A DNA stretch of 19,166 nucleotides from Clostridia bacterium (GCA_900771185.1 CAAGND010000172.1:1-19166), one strand, 5' to 3'; shown: positions 7,594 through 14,612, counted from the first letter of the stretch. Notes: a model not told the origin generated them from the letters alone. Numbers and translations are program-made.

Positions 7594-7875
7594 TTAAGCA
7601 ACTCTGCTCGAGCCTTTTCTTGTGGGAGTGGGCGAGGATGTTTCGGGAGCCGAAACCGCCTCAGCCTCTGCACGGCGCTGAGCATTGACATTTTCTTTTC
7701 TGAATGCGTCCTTTGTATACTTATTGCTGAGGAGGAATCCGGCTATTCTGCGGGCAAGCTTATCCTCGCAAGCCTCTTCAAAAGCGATAACCTTCTTCTC
7801 AAATATGAATCCAACAATAACGAGTGCCACAGCTGCAACTTCCAACACTGATATGAGCACAAATGCAGTCGTCAT
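7594..7875 (-). CDS. Small single-span membrane protein under apparent LexA control
   Basis: 93 aa, no family recognised with certainty. A hydrophobic N-terminal segment (about 3-24, FVLISVLEVAAVALVIVGFI) is followed by EKKVIAFEE and a charged, probably cytoplasmic, helical region; the tail is Ser/Thr/Pro-rich (about 75-93). The ATG at 7875 is set by AAAGGAGG 8 bases upstream; the frame extends further but without a start signal. The promoter carries one perfect and two partial LexA boxes. Size, single N-terminal span and SOS-type control resemble YneA-type division inhibitors, but no LysM domain is visible and lexA is not in the window. The SOS role is inferred. Confidence 0.8.
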   Translation of the reverse strand: MTTAFVLISVLEVAAVALVIVGFIFEKKVIAFEEACEDKLARRIAGFLLSNKYTKDAFRKENVNAQRRAEAEAVSAPETSSPTPTRKGSSRVA

Positions 7876-7903
7876 TTTTGTTTCCTCCTTTATCAAAATC
7901 TCG

Positions 7904-7915
7904 GAACATTTGTTC
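7904..7915 (-). promoter_or_regulatory. LexA (SOS) box, perfect palindrome
   Basis: GAAC-ATTT-GTTC matches GAACNNNNGTTC. Read on the minus strand, GAACAAATGTTCC also fits the extended B. subtilis consensus at all but the first flank base. It lies between the -10 box and the ribosome site, at about +12 to +23. Confidence 0.8.
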
Positions 7916-7927
7916 TTTCTGTCTCTA

Positions 7928-7955
7928 ATTATAGCACAAATATTCGGTTTGTCAA
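7928..7955 (-). promoter_or_regulatory. Sigma-A promoter of the LexA-box gene
   Basis: Perfect TTGACA (7950-7955) and TATAAT (7928-7933), 16-base spacer, on the minus strand. LexA-like boxes overlap the -35 and fill the spacer. Confidence 0.85.
7934..7945 (-). promoter_or_regulatory. Partial LexA box in the promoter spacer
   Basis: GCAC-AAAT-ATTC on the plus strand shares the AAAT core, with one mismatch from GAAC/GTTC in the right half and two in the left half. Its centre is 21 bases (two helical turns) from the next box. Confidence 0.5.
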
Positions 7956-7966
7956 CACAAATGTTC
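7955..7966 (-). promoter_or_regulatory. Partial LexA box at the -35
   Basis: ACAC-AAAT-GTTC-G on the plus strand: one perfect half-site and one degenerate half. It touches the end of the -35 hexamer. Confidence 0.55.
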
Positions 7967-8039
7967 GATTTTTTTGAAGTTTTTTCACATCCGCCGCCGA
8001 AGCGGTCATAAATACAGAAGAATAATCTTCTACGACTGC

Positions 8040-8068
8040 ATTCTATCACAATATATGCCCAAAGTCAA
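8040..8068 (-). promoter_or_regulatory. Distal promoter upstream of the LexA-box promoter
   Basis: Minus strand TTGACT (8063-8068), 17 bases, TAGAAT (8040-8045). Its transcript would carry a CCGC-TTCG-GCGG hairpin (about 8000) and run through the LexA boxes into the same gene. The rest of 7976-8191 is AT-rich, with an A/T-only inverted repeat (8099-8136) and no gene that I can support. Confidence 0.45.
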
Positions 8069-8191
8069 CGAAAAAAGCACAAGAAGTTGAAGGTTAACAA
8101 AAATTTTTTATTTGCCCAGATATTCAAAAAATTTTTAAGTTTCAAAGCAGACGGCAAAAAAATGTGTTTCCTTGGCAGATCTTTGCGAAAC

Positions 8192-8833
8192 TTATGCCAT
8201 ATTTTTCTCTGAACTCGCCGTTTTCTCCTCCTTAATATTTTCCTCCATAAGACATTTCACCTCATTGAACAGGCGTTCCGTTGCCTCCTCAACCGTCATG
8301 TCGGAAACATAAAACGGTTTTCCGAATCTTATAGTGAGATTTTTGCTACGGAATTTATAGTCTCCGCTCAGTCCGAACGGCACTATCGGTGCTCCTGTTT
8401 TTTTCGCCAGCGCCACCGCGCCCGCCTTAAACTCCAAAAGGAACTCAGAGGTTCTGTTGCGGGTTCCCTCAGGGAAAATACCTATCGCGCCGCCGCGTTT
8501 GAGCACGCAAAGGCCTGCCTTAATAGCTTCAAAATCCGTGCCGTTTCGGTTGACGGGGATACAGCCGGCAAATCTGAAAAGCGGCTCAAGCTTTCCGTCA
8601 AAGTATTCCCTTTTTGCCATATAATTTATCGGTCTTTTGGTTGCCGATATTGTCATGAACTGGTCAAATGCATGTTTGTGATTGCCTGCAATAACCACAG
8701 CTCCCTGTTCGGGAATATTTTTGGCATCGATTATCTTCGGCGAATACAGCAGTTTGAACAGCGGTCTGATCAAAAACATCAGAAACTTAAAGCCGCCGAC
8801 AGGTGGTCCTTTTTTTGTGTTCTTCTTTTTCAT
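8192..8833 (-). CDS. 1-acyl-glycerol-3-phosphate (lysophospholipid) acyltransferase family protein, copy 1
   Basis: PlsC-type enzyme that transfers an acyl chain to a lysophospholipid at the inner membrane face. In 213 aa it has the catalytic HX4D motif (NHKHAFD, His52/Asp57), the glycerophosphate-binding FPEGTRN (120-126), and a hydrophobic N-terminal patch (about 15-30) for membrane contact. The basic N-terminus (MKKKNTKK) fits a cytoplasmic orientation. It lies 29 bases after a paralogue in the same direction, so the two form an operon. AAAGGA lies 10 bases before the ATG. I see no strong terminator downstream, only a weak hairpin near 8165-8190 with a T-run. Confidence 0.9.
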   Translation of the reverse strand: MKKKNTKKGPPVGGFKFLMFLIRPLFKLLYSPKIIDAKNIPEQGAVVIAGNHKHAFDQFMTISATKRPINYMAKREYFDGKLEPLFRFAGCIPVNRNGTDFEAIKAGLCVLKRGGAIGIFPEGTRNRTSEFLLEFKAGAVALAKKTGAPIVPFGLSGDYKFRSKNLTIRFGKPFYVSDMTVEEATERLFNEVKCLMEENIKEEKTASSEKNMA

Positions 8834-8862
8834 GATATTTAAATCCTTTCCCTGTTATAGCG

Positions 8863-9456
8863 TCAGCCGTTGCTCAGTGCGCTGCTCACCCGCTCCATGA
8901 GAAGCTTGTTCTCATGCGCCAGGTCATCGCTTTCTATACTCTGCGGCGGATAAAATATTATTTTTGCGCCTCTGTCGAACAGCCTGTATTTTCCCTTTAT
9001 CGTAAACGGAACTATCTGAGAGCCTGTGTCATGCGCCATCTTCACAGCGCCTATTTTAAACGGCATAATCACGTCATCAGTTTTATTAATAGTTCCCTCA
9101 GGAAAAATTCCTATAATTTTATCTTCATTCAGTACGGTTCTCGCGGCCAAAAGCGCGCGCACATCTCTTGTGCGCCTGTTCACCGGTATTACGCCCAACC
9201 CTTTGAAGAAAAAGCTGAGGCCGCCCCTGAACAGCTCATCTTTGCCGAGGAAGTGCACGCATCTCCCCGTTGCCGCCGCAAGCATAAAGCAATCAAGATT
9301 GCTTGTGTGGTTGCCGGCAAGAACAACACGCCCCTCTTTGGGGATATACTGTCTGCCTATAATTGATGGCTTGTATAAAATTTTGAACATGCCGATAACA
9401 CCGGGGCGCAAAATTCTGTACAGCACCGGTTCCCCCTTTGTTTTTTGTTTTTTCAT
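8863..9456 (-). CDS. 1-acyl-glycerol-3-phosphate (lysophospholipid) acyltransferase family protein, copy 2
   Basis: PlsC-type acyltransferase, 197 aa. It carries the HX4D motif (NHTSNLD, His50/Asp55) and FPEGTIN (117-123), plus the VIPVNRRTRD block shared in form with its neighbour (CIPVNRNGTD). The two differ clearly in sequence, so this is an old duplication or two specialised enzymes, for example for different acyl chains or positions; that cannot be told from sequence. AAAGGGA lies 8 bases before the ATG at 9456. A terminator for the upstream operon ends about 27 bases upstream, and I find no convincing promoter in what remains. Confidence 0.9.
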   Translation of the reverse strand: MKKQKTKGEPVLYRILRPGVIGMFKILYKPSIIGRQYIPKEGRVVLAGNHTSNLDCFMLAAATGRCVHFLGKDELFRGGLSFFFKGLGVIPVNRRTRDVRALLAARTVLNEDKIIGIFPEGTINKTDDVIMPFKIGAVKMAHDTGSQIVPFTIKGKYRLFDRGAKIIFYPPQSIESDDLAHENKLLMERVSSALSNG

Positions 9457-9482
9457 TTTCTCATTCCCTTTCTGTACCGTAT

Positions 9483-9518
9483 AAAAAACAGCGAACCGGG
9501 TTTATTATGCCCGGTTCG
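9483..9518 (-). terminator. Terminator after the ECF sigma operon
   Basis: Perfect 9-bp stem CGAACCGGG/CCCGGTTCG (9492-9518) with a 9-base loop, followed on the minus strand by CTGTTTTTTAT. It starts 17 bases after the stop of the small membrane protein gene. Confidence 0.85.
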
Positions 9519-9535
9519 AAGTGTTTTTTGCAAAA

Positions 9536-9763
9536 TTATCCTTTTTTTCCGTTTCTGCGCCGAAGTCTCGGAATCCCCACCACTGCCGCAGCCGCCACAG
9601 CCGCGCATGAAACCGCCGCTATCGCGGAAACTTTTATATCCGTGTGACTGCCGTTCATCCGATGCGAACAGTTATTGATAATACGCTGTGTCGCCTCATC
9701 GCTTATATCAACAGACTGCATAATACGCATATATTCCCTCACATATCTGTTATTGGATTTCAA
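9536..9763 (-). CDS. Small membrane protein overlapping the sigma gene, possible anti-sigma factor
   Basis: 75 aa from a TTG at 9763, chosen because AAAGGTG lies 8 bases upstream; the frame is open to another TTG at 9787. The N-terminal half is a soluble helical region (KSNNRYVREYMRIMQSVDIS), followed by an Ala/Val-rich membrane segment (about 43-64) and a basic tail RLRRRNGKKG. The start overlaps the sigma gene by 14 bases, the usual arrangement for an ECF sigma with its regulator. However, the basic C-terminus predicts C-in topology, it has no extracellular sensor domain, and it is far shorter than typical anti-sigma proteins. Role inferred from position only. Confidence 0.7.
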   Translation of the reverse strand: MKSNNRYVREYMRIMQSVDISDEATQRIINNCSHRMNGSHTDIKVSAIAAVSCAAVAAAAVVGIPRLRRRNGKKG

Positions 9764-10262
9764 GAGAATCACACCTTTCAAACTCAATTTTCAAAGCATT
9801 TCTTGCATATTGCAGTCTCTTACGTATTGCATCGGGACTTGTGCCGGTGATGTCGGAAATTTCCTTTATGCGATATCCTTCCATATAATAAAGATCCATG
9901 ACCAGCTTATATTTAGGCGGAAGCTCCATTATCGCCTCAAAAATATCGGCATCGCTGTCACTGACTCCGACATTACGCACCTCATCAAGGTTGAGCGTGC
10001 TGTGACGTATTTTAAAGCGCAGTGTGTTTTTGCAAATATTTGTTGCCACTCTGATAAGCCACGCCTTGCGGTGCTCCTCACTGCTGAATGCCGGCGCTTT
10101 GGTGAAATATCTCAGGAAAGTCTCCTGAACCGCGTCCTCGGCATCCGCCTCATGGCAGAGCAAAACAAAGCATATACGAAAAAGCATTTTGCTGTATTTC
10201 TCAACAACAAACTCAATATACGCCGAGTCGCTATTATTTCCGGTTGGGTTTCCTGATATCAT
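9750..10262 (-). CDS. RNA polymerase sigma factor, ECF (sigma-70 family)
   Basis: 170 aa with the two ECF core regions. Region 2 (about 15-75) includes EADAEDAVQETFLRYF and the AWLIRVATNICKN segment; region 4 (about 108-160) has the helix-turn-helix LPPKYKLVMDLYYMEGYRIKEI then TGTSPDAIRKRLQYAR. It would direct polymerase to a small regulon in response to a signal relayed by an anti-sigma, possibly the overlapping membrane protein. AAAGG lies 6 bases before the ATG at 10262. Upstream (10263-10377) I see a 6-bp TTCACA/TGTGAA repeat (about 10336-10360) but no clear autoregulated ECF promoter. Confidence 0.93.
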   Translation of the reverse strand: MISGNPTGNNSDSAYIEFVVEKYSKMLFRICFVLLCHEADAEDAVQETFLRYFTKAPAFSSEEHRKAWLIRVATNICKNTLRFKIRHSTLNLDEVRNVGVSDSDADIFEAIMELPPKYKLVMDLYYMEGYRIKEISDITGTSPDAIRKRLQYARNALKIEFERCDSLEIQ

Positions 10263-10377
10263 AGCTACCTTTCTTCAATAATACATTCGCAGTCGCTTCT
10301 GTATATAAAACACCGCAGGAGCGCTGTTTGTGATATTCACATATGTTAATTTTTTGTGAACACGGCTTTCGTCACAG

Positions 10378-10569
10378 TCAGACAAACAGAGTGCAGCCGG
10401 ACTCTCGGAATTTTTCTATCATTTGCCTTGACTTTTCCACTTCAATGCCGAAGTGTTTTGAGAGACACTCAACGCACATATATTCCGTTGCGCCTCGGTT
10501 CACCATCTTCCTGTGAAAGCCAATGTCATCATTAGTCAGCTCTTTTGAGCATGAAATACAAAAGTCCAT
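10378..10569 (-). CDS. Small four-Cys putative zinc-binding protein, 63 aa
   Basis: Two CXXC pairs, CISC (Cys4/7) and CVEC (Cys32/35), should bind one zinc; between them is the basic stretch FHRKMVNRGATEYM, and a short helical tail ends GCTLFV. It resembles small conserved Clostridial zinc-ribbon proteins, but I cannot name a family or function. It starts 6 bases after the alpha-galactosidase stop, so the two are probably co-transcribed, and its ribosome site is weak, consistent with coupling. No functional link between them is obvious. Confidence 0.78.
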   Translation of the reverse strand: MDFCISCSKELTNDDIGFHRKMVNRGATEYMCVECLSKHFGIEVEKSRQMIEKFRESGCTLFV

Positions 10570-10575
10570 AAATCT

Positions 10576-11700
10576 TTACTTCGCAAGGCGGCATATATAC
10601 ATTGCGCAGTCATGCGCTTCCATCTCAAGGCGCATGAACTCCTTTTTGATGCCTATGCTCTCGCCGGTAAACACATCGGTCATTTCAAGGCCATAGCCCG
10701 ATGCTGCGGGTATTCCCATATCCTCAAAATAGAACGGCATAAAGCTTTTGCCATCGCTGAGATTTGCGAAAAGCACAGCAAATTCATTGTCTGATAACAG
10801 CTTGACAAACACGAATTTGTCAGAGTCTCTCTTTGAGGCAACAAATGCCGGACGTCCCTCTATATCCTGGTTTATCCGTATCATATGTTTATTTTTTATA
10901 AGGGAAAGGCAGGTGTCGTTAATCTCACGGAGATCTCCTCCGAGCATAAGCGGTGCTGAGAACATGCACCAGAGAGCGAACTGAGTCTTATAATCAATGT
11001 CATTGCAGCCCGTCGATCCCACATTGCCCTTGCCGTACATTCCTATTGTGAGCATATCTATATCATTATAGCAGCCGGGCGCGGAATAAGCGAGATTGTC
11101 AATCTGACTTACGGCTATATCGGCGAATGAACGGAAATTGTCATTGATATCGCCGGTGGAACGGTACATATGTGCTCCGGCTGAACGAATCCATGTGTTG
11201 ACATTGTCGTTGCCCCAGTTGCATGCCGAAAAAAGTATCTCACGACCGCATGCCTTGAGAGCCATGCCCATTTTGCGGTAAAGCAGAGGTCCGTTGGCGC
11301 TTGACGGTTTATAGCAGAAATCATATTTCAAAAAGTCTGCACCGTATTCCGCGAAGGTCTGTGCATCGAGAAATTCGTGGTCAAAGCTGCCCGGATAATC
11401 AGCACAGGTTCTGGTTCCCGCGCAGGAATACATTCCGAACTTGAGGCCTTTGCTGTGAACATAATCACTGACAGCCTTCATTCCATTTGGAAATTTGTTT
11501 TTGTCGGGCACTATTTTTCCGGTTTCAGGATCGCGTTCGCGTTCACTCCAGCAGTCATCAATAACAAGATATTCATATCCGCTTTCCAGCAAGCCGAGTT
11601 CCACCATTCTGTCGGCGGTCTCCATGATTATCTTTTCATTGATATTCTCTCCGAAAGTGTTCCAGGTGTTGAAACCCATGGGCGGTGTTTTTGAAAGCAT
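10576..11700 (-). CDS. Alpha-galactosidase, glycoside hydrolase family 27
   Basis: Retaining glycosidase removing terminal alpha-galactose (melibiose, raffinose-type sugars or galactosylated glycans). In 374 aa it has the family N-terminus PPMGFNTWNTFG (6-17), the nucleophile Asp127 in FLKYDFC and the acid/base Asp184 in RSTGDIND, in a TIM barrel followed by a beta domain. Other GH27 activities (alpha-N-acetylgalactosaminidase, isomaltodextranase) cannot be excluded. No signal peptide is visible, so it acts inside the cell on imported oligosaccharides, but no transporter lies nearby. The ATG at 11700 is set by AAGGAG 7-8 bases upstream; the frame is open to 11841 without a good start signal. 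Confidence 0.93.
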   Translation of the reverse strand: MLSKTPPMGFNTWNTFGENINEKIIMETADRMVELGLLESGYEYLVIDDCWSERERDPETGKIVPDKNKFPNGMKAVSDYVHSKGLKFGMYSCAGTRTCADYPGSFDHEFLDAQTFAEYGADFLKYDFCYKPSSANGPLLYRKMGMALKACGREILFSACNWGNDNVNTWIRSAGAHMYRSTGDINDNFRSFADIAVSQIDNLAYSAPGCYNDIDMLTIGMYGKGNVGSTGCNDIDYKTQFALWCMFSAPLMLGGDLREINDTCLSLIKNKHMIRINQDIEGRPAFVASKRDSDKFVFVKLLSDNEFAVLFANLSDGKSFMPFYFEDMGIPAASGYGLEMTDVFTGESIGIKKEFMRLEMEAHDCAMYICRLAK

Positions 11701-11728
11701 AGTATGTCTCCTTATCCGTTTTTCTTTT

Positions 11729-11757
11729 ATAGTAACAGAGAACACCGAAAAACGCAA
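11729..11757 (-). promoter_or_regulatory. Probable promoter of the alpha-galactosidase gene
   Basis: Minus strand TTGCGT (11752-11757), 17 bases, TACTAT (11729-11734), placed between the upstream terminator and the ribosome site. Both hexamers deviate from consensus by about two bases. Confidence 0.45.
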
Positions 11758-11781
11758 ACACTTTTTCTCATCAATAGATAA

Positions 11782-11819
11782 AATAAAAAATCGCGCCGCA
11801 GTCCGAAAAGACCGCAGCG
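11782..11819 (-). terminator. Terminator after the 66-aa peptide gene
   Basis: 10-bp stem with two G-U pairs in the minus-strand RNA (CGCTGCGGTC/GACTGCGGCG, 11794-11819) and a 6-base loop, followed by CGATTTTTTATTT. It begins about 21 bases after the stop. Confidence 0.85.
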
Positions 11820-11840
11820 TGATTATGACGTGAAAATTCA

Positions 11841-12041
11841 TCAGGCGCCGAAGATTTTAAGCAGCGCATTAAAAATCACGTCTATGATTGCTTTGTTCAA
11901 GCCGGTTCCCTCAAGGAATCTCAGGACATCGCCGACTGCAACAAGAAAAGCCTGATACAACTCGGCTATGCTGTGTCCTGTGCTAACAAGCTTTGCGAAT
12001 ACATCCGACAACGCCGTAATCAACTCAGAAATAACGACCAT
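11841..12041 (-). CDS. Small amphipathic hydrophobic peptide, 66 aa
   Basis: No family recognised. The sequence is almost wholly helical and amphipathic, rich in Ile, Leu, Val, Ala and Phe, with acidic and basic residues spaced along it (net charge about -2), no Cys, and no cleavable signal peptide. It ends NALLKIFGA. AGGGGG precedes the ATG at 12041. A perfect consensus promoter and a strong terminator enclose it as a single-gene unit, which argues for a real and abundant product. Candidates include a leaderless secreted or membrane-active peptide, a self-assembling peptide, or a small membrane regulator. It resembles in style, but not in alignable sequence, the 38-aa peptide next door and the CotH C-terminal tail. 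Confidence 0.75.
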   Translation of the reverse strand: MVVISELITALSDVFAKLVSTGHSIAELYQAFLVAVGDVLRFLEGTGLNKAIIDVIFNALLKIFGA

Positions 12042-12088
12042 TTTTCTGCCCCCTTTTGGAAATTTTATGCCTTCCGCATACCATTATT

Positions 12089-12117
12089 ATTATAACTTTA
12101 TAAATAAAATATGTCAA
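12089..12117 (-). promoter_or_regulatory. Perfect sigma-A promoter of the 66-aa peptide gene
   Basis: TTGACA (12112-12117), 17 bases, TATAAT (12089-12094) on the minus strand; no deviation from consensus. Confidence 0.88.
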
Positions 12118-12150
12118 TTTACATGTTAAATTTTTATTAAGAGTTTGAGC

Positions 12151-12188
12151 GAAAATAATAGCACAGCGGTAAAACCGCTGCGCTATTA
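12151..12188 (-). terminator. Terminator after the 38-aa peptide gene
   Basis: Long stem of about 14-15 bp with one G-U pair (12156-12188; arms AATAGCGCAGCGGT and ACCGCTGTGCTATT on the minus strand) and a 3-base loop, followed by ATTTTC. It begins 15 bases after the stop. Confidence 0.87.
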
Positions 12189-12202
12189 CAATTAAAGGTC
12201 CC

Positions 12203-12319
12203 TTATGCGAACAATCCGAGAATCATCTCAAAAACAGCCTTCACGATTCCGGCAGCAGGATCTATAACCCCGGAAAGTTCAAGAATCTTCTCTACCATTT
12301 CAAAAATTGTTGCAAGCAT
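12203..12319 (-). CDS. Very small amphipathic hydrophobic peptide, 38 aa
   Basis: Too short for most gene finders. It begins MLATIFEMVEKILEL, continues through SGVIDPAAG, and ends EMILGLFA: two amphipathic helices joined by a Pro/Gly turn, acidic overall (five acidic, two Lys), with no Cys or signal peptide. AAGGAGG lies 8 bases before the ATG at 12319. A perfect promoter and a long terminator frame it alone. Function unknown; a membrane-associating or self-assembling secreted peptide (compare phenol-soluble-modulin-like or leaderless bacteriocin peptides, which are usually more basic) or a small regulator are options. Confidence 0.72.
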   Translation of the reverse strand: MLATIFEMVEKILELSGVIDPAAGIVKAVFEMILGLFA

Positions 12320-12342
12320 AATTCCATCCTCCTTGAATTTTT

Positions 12343-12363
12343 GACAAATACATACGTTTTGTC
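12343..12363. promoter_or_regulatory. Inverted repeat in the 38-aa peptide leader
   Basis: Perfect 6-bp arms GACAAA/TTTGTC with a 9-base centre, placed between the expected transcription start (about 12364) and the ribosome site. It could be an operator or a leader hairpin. Confidence 0.35.
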
Positions 12364-12370
12364 TAAGTCT

Positions 12371-12399
12371 ATTATATTACCCTTGTATTTTTATGTCAA
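12371..12399 (-). promoter_or_regulatory. Perfect sigma-A promoter of the 38-aa peptide gene
   Basis: TTGACA (12394-12399), 17 bases, TATAAT (12371-12376) on the minus strand; identical hexamers and spacing to the promoters at 12089 and 14677. The CotH gene ends at 12483 with no visible terminator, so read-through may add to expression. Confidence 0.88.
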
Positions 12400-12482
12400 C
12401 TTTTGGAGAATTACGTTTTCGTATACTTTGTTAAGAATGTATAAACTTGACTACCAGGAAACTTTCCTTTGAATATTGACGA

Positions 12483-14588
12483 TTAAAGTCCAAGTTTATC
12501 AATCAGAGCCAACAACGGTTTTGTCAGGTAATAAAGAGCAATCTCAAGATTATCAACAAAGCTGTCACCAATCTTTGTAAGATTTTCTTTTGCTCTTTCT
12601 TCACACGAACCGCCTGTACAGTTAAGCGGATCATCAATCGCTATTATTTTAAAGGTAGTCTGTGCCGTTCTTCCTTCATAATCGCCTATACCTGTAACAA
12701 TAACCGTAGCAACGCCTTTTTCAACATTGTTCTCATATCGAACAGTATAGTCTACATTTTCGACAAGTTTAAGATCAAGACAGGATACCTTCACTTCCGG
12801 CTCTATCGCACTGCCAGTATATTTCTGAGAGGCAATTCCTTCAATAACAATAGGTTCATTATGTAAGCCAAGATTATCGTTGAGGAAAGCTGTTCTTTCA
12901 ACAATATATCCTCTCATATAGTCAACTTCGTTCATATATTCACTGGCAATAGTGTCGAAATCCGTTGTTGAATAATAATTCCATCTGATGGCGTTCATGA
13001 TTGCAGCGCCAATGGTTTGTCTTACATATCCATCAAGCTTTGTGTCAATAAGTTCATTTGCCGCATCATAAAACTCGCCTGTCCATTGATCCCATACCTT
13101 GTCCACAAAGTCGGCATGTTTAAATCCGAGAGCGTATATATTGGGACTGGATTTCAGCACATCTCCGCCGCTCAGGTCACCTCCGAAAATAGAATTTCCG
13201 TAGAGTGTTCTGACTTTGGCGTGCCATGTTGTCGGATCCTTAAGATTATATCCATCTCTTCCGTCATAGTTTTTCAATGAGGTATCAAAATCCCAGACAG
13301 GACCGGCAATAATTTTGCCGTTTATATCCTTATAGAAGAAATTACTTGTGAGACCTGCATCCCAGTTTCCTGTCCATTCCTGGATAAGATACTGATTTGC
13401 ATATGAAGTTAAATCTATGTATTCTGAATAATGTTTGCCGAGAGAATTATATCCATCCTCACTGTAAAGAGCATCTTCCATCTCCTGCCAGTAGTTGCTG
13501 ATATATTTTATCTGAGCTTCTGAAGCATATTCGGGTGATTTAACCACTACCTTTTGACCGCTGTTGGCAACAAATCCGCTTGGCTCATTATCATATCGTT
13601 TTGAAATTTCAAGTTCAAGCAAATATCCGCCCGTTATATCTTCAGGATTATTAGGTATATCATACCAGCGCTGAGTGTTTTCAAGATATCCGCTGAATGC
13701 ATAAGCATATCCATTCATTGGATAAGTATCAAGCGCATTTTCATTACAATCTTCAGTTGCAGCTTCAAGGTCAAAAATTTCAACACGGTTTTCCTTGATT
13801 TCGACCTTTTCGGTAAGAAGATAGGCGCCCATGTATTCATTATTGATATAAAGGTCAATTCCGATGCAGTCGGGCGATTCTGTCATGCCGATGGATTTGC
13901 CCATATTGTAAACGATCTGATTTCTGATAAGGGTATGATCATCATAGTTGGCAAGCAGACACCAGTTTTTAGCTTTACCGAGACCAAAGAGGTCGGTTGA
14001 TTTGTCAAGTTTAATATTATAAGGTTTCTTGGGTCTATTCCATGTGGAGTTACCTCTGCCCTTTATGGAAGTAAGAGCCTTGTTATAGACGATTTTTCCG
14101 TTCTCGTCAAGAGCCAGCATATCACCGGGTTCTTTGTTTTCTTTGTCCTCGTGAACATAGTCAAGATTTCCGCTTTCCGTATTGATAAAGATACTCGGCA
14201 TATCGCTTGTGCAGACGAAAACGATCTGATACTCCGTGCTTCCGGCTATGAGTGTATATTCTCCGCCGTCTGCAAAGATATCAGTAGCCTGTCCGCTTTC
14301 AAGCTTTGTTTCTCCGCAATATACGTCACCGATTGCGTCAAACCACACAATAGCGGAGGACAGATCTGCACTTGAGGGCATAAACATATAATATTTGCCG
14401 TCAACTTCACTGTACCACCATTTGACACTGCCGAGAGCTTTGTTTGAGTCCGCACTTGCTGCAGCCTGGATCGTAAAATCACTGAGCGGCGCAGCCTCAG
14501 CAGCAGACACAAAATAGGCAGACATCACAGAAAGAAGCATAGTGAGTGCAAGAACTGCCGATAAGATAACTTTAAATGTTTTCTTCAT
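12483..14588 (-). CDS. Secreted CotH-kinase-family protein with C-terminal Ig-like domain
   Basis: 701 aa. A Sec signal peptide (about 1-30, MKKTFKVILSAVLALTMLLS then SAAEAA) leads to an N-terminal domain and the CotH kinase fold (about 175-560), with conserved IKGRGNSTWNRPKKPYNIKLD near 175-195, AYLLTEKVEI (255-264) and the metal-binding GPVWDFD (429-435). In B. subtilis CotH phosphorylates spore-coat proteins; secreted homologues in gut Clostridia are mostly uncharacterised. A small beta-sandwich (about 590-655, DYTVRYENN then GDYEGRT) follows. The tail ends with two Cys (CTGGSC) and an amphipathic helix ending ALIDKLGL. No LPXTG or membrane anchor is visible. GGGAGG precedes the ATG. It lies between the peptide cassette and the small peptide genes, but has its own promoter. 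Confidence 0.92.
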   Translation of the reverse strand: MKKTFKVILSAVLALTMLLSVMSAYFVSAAEAAPLSDFTIQAAASADSNKALGSVKWWYSEVDGKYYMFMPSSADLSSAIVWFDAIGDVYCGETKLESGQATDIFADGGEYTLIAGSTEYQIVFVCTSDMPSIFINTESGNLDYVHEDKENKEPGDMLALDENGKIVYNKALTSIKGRGNSTWNRPKKPYNIKLDKSTDLFGLGKAKNWCLLANYDDHTLIRNQIVYNMGKSIGMTESPDCIGIDLYINNEYMGAYLLTEKVEIKENRVEIFDLEAATEDCNENALDTYPMNGYAYAFSGYLENTQRWYDIPNNPEDITGGYLLELEISKRYDNEPSGFVANSGQKVVVKSPEYASEAQIKYISNYWQEMEDALYSEDGYNSLGKHYSEYIDLTSYANQYLIQEWTGNWDAGLTSNFFYKDINGKIIAGPVWDFDTSLKNYDGRDGYNLKDPTTWHAKVRTLYGNSIFGGDLSGGDVLKSSPNIYALGFKHADFVDKVWDQWTGEFYDAANELIDTKLDGYVRQTIGAAIMNAIRWNYYSTTDFDTIASEYMNEVDYMRGYIVERTAFLNDNLGLHNEPIVIEGIASQKYTGSAIEPEVKVSCLDLKLVENVDYTVRYENNVEKGVATVIVTGIGDYEGRTAQTTFKIIAIDDPLNCTGGSCEERAKENLTKIGDSFVDNLEIALYYLTKPLLALIDKLGL

Positions 14589-14612
14589 AATTACCTCCCT
14601 TTCTTATTAAAC

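Noticed and set aside
7967..8049. N-terminal extension of the LexA-box membrane protein frame to 8049 and a 25-codon ORF in the same region
   Set aside because: Both run through the promoter and LexA boxes and lack ribosome sites; AAAGGAGG before 7875 decides the start.
8099..8136. 11-base A/T inverted repeat downstream of the acyltransferase genes
   Set aside because: Pure A/T runs form such repeats by chance; no GC stem or clear function.
9675..10256. 193-codon plus-strand ORF opposite the ECF sigma gene
   Set aside because: Fully antisense to a gene with clear sigma region 2 and region 4 motifs; no own evidence.
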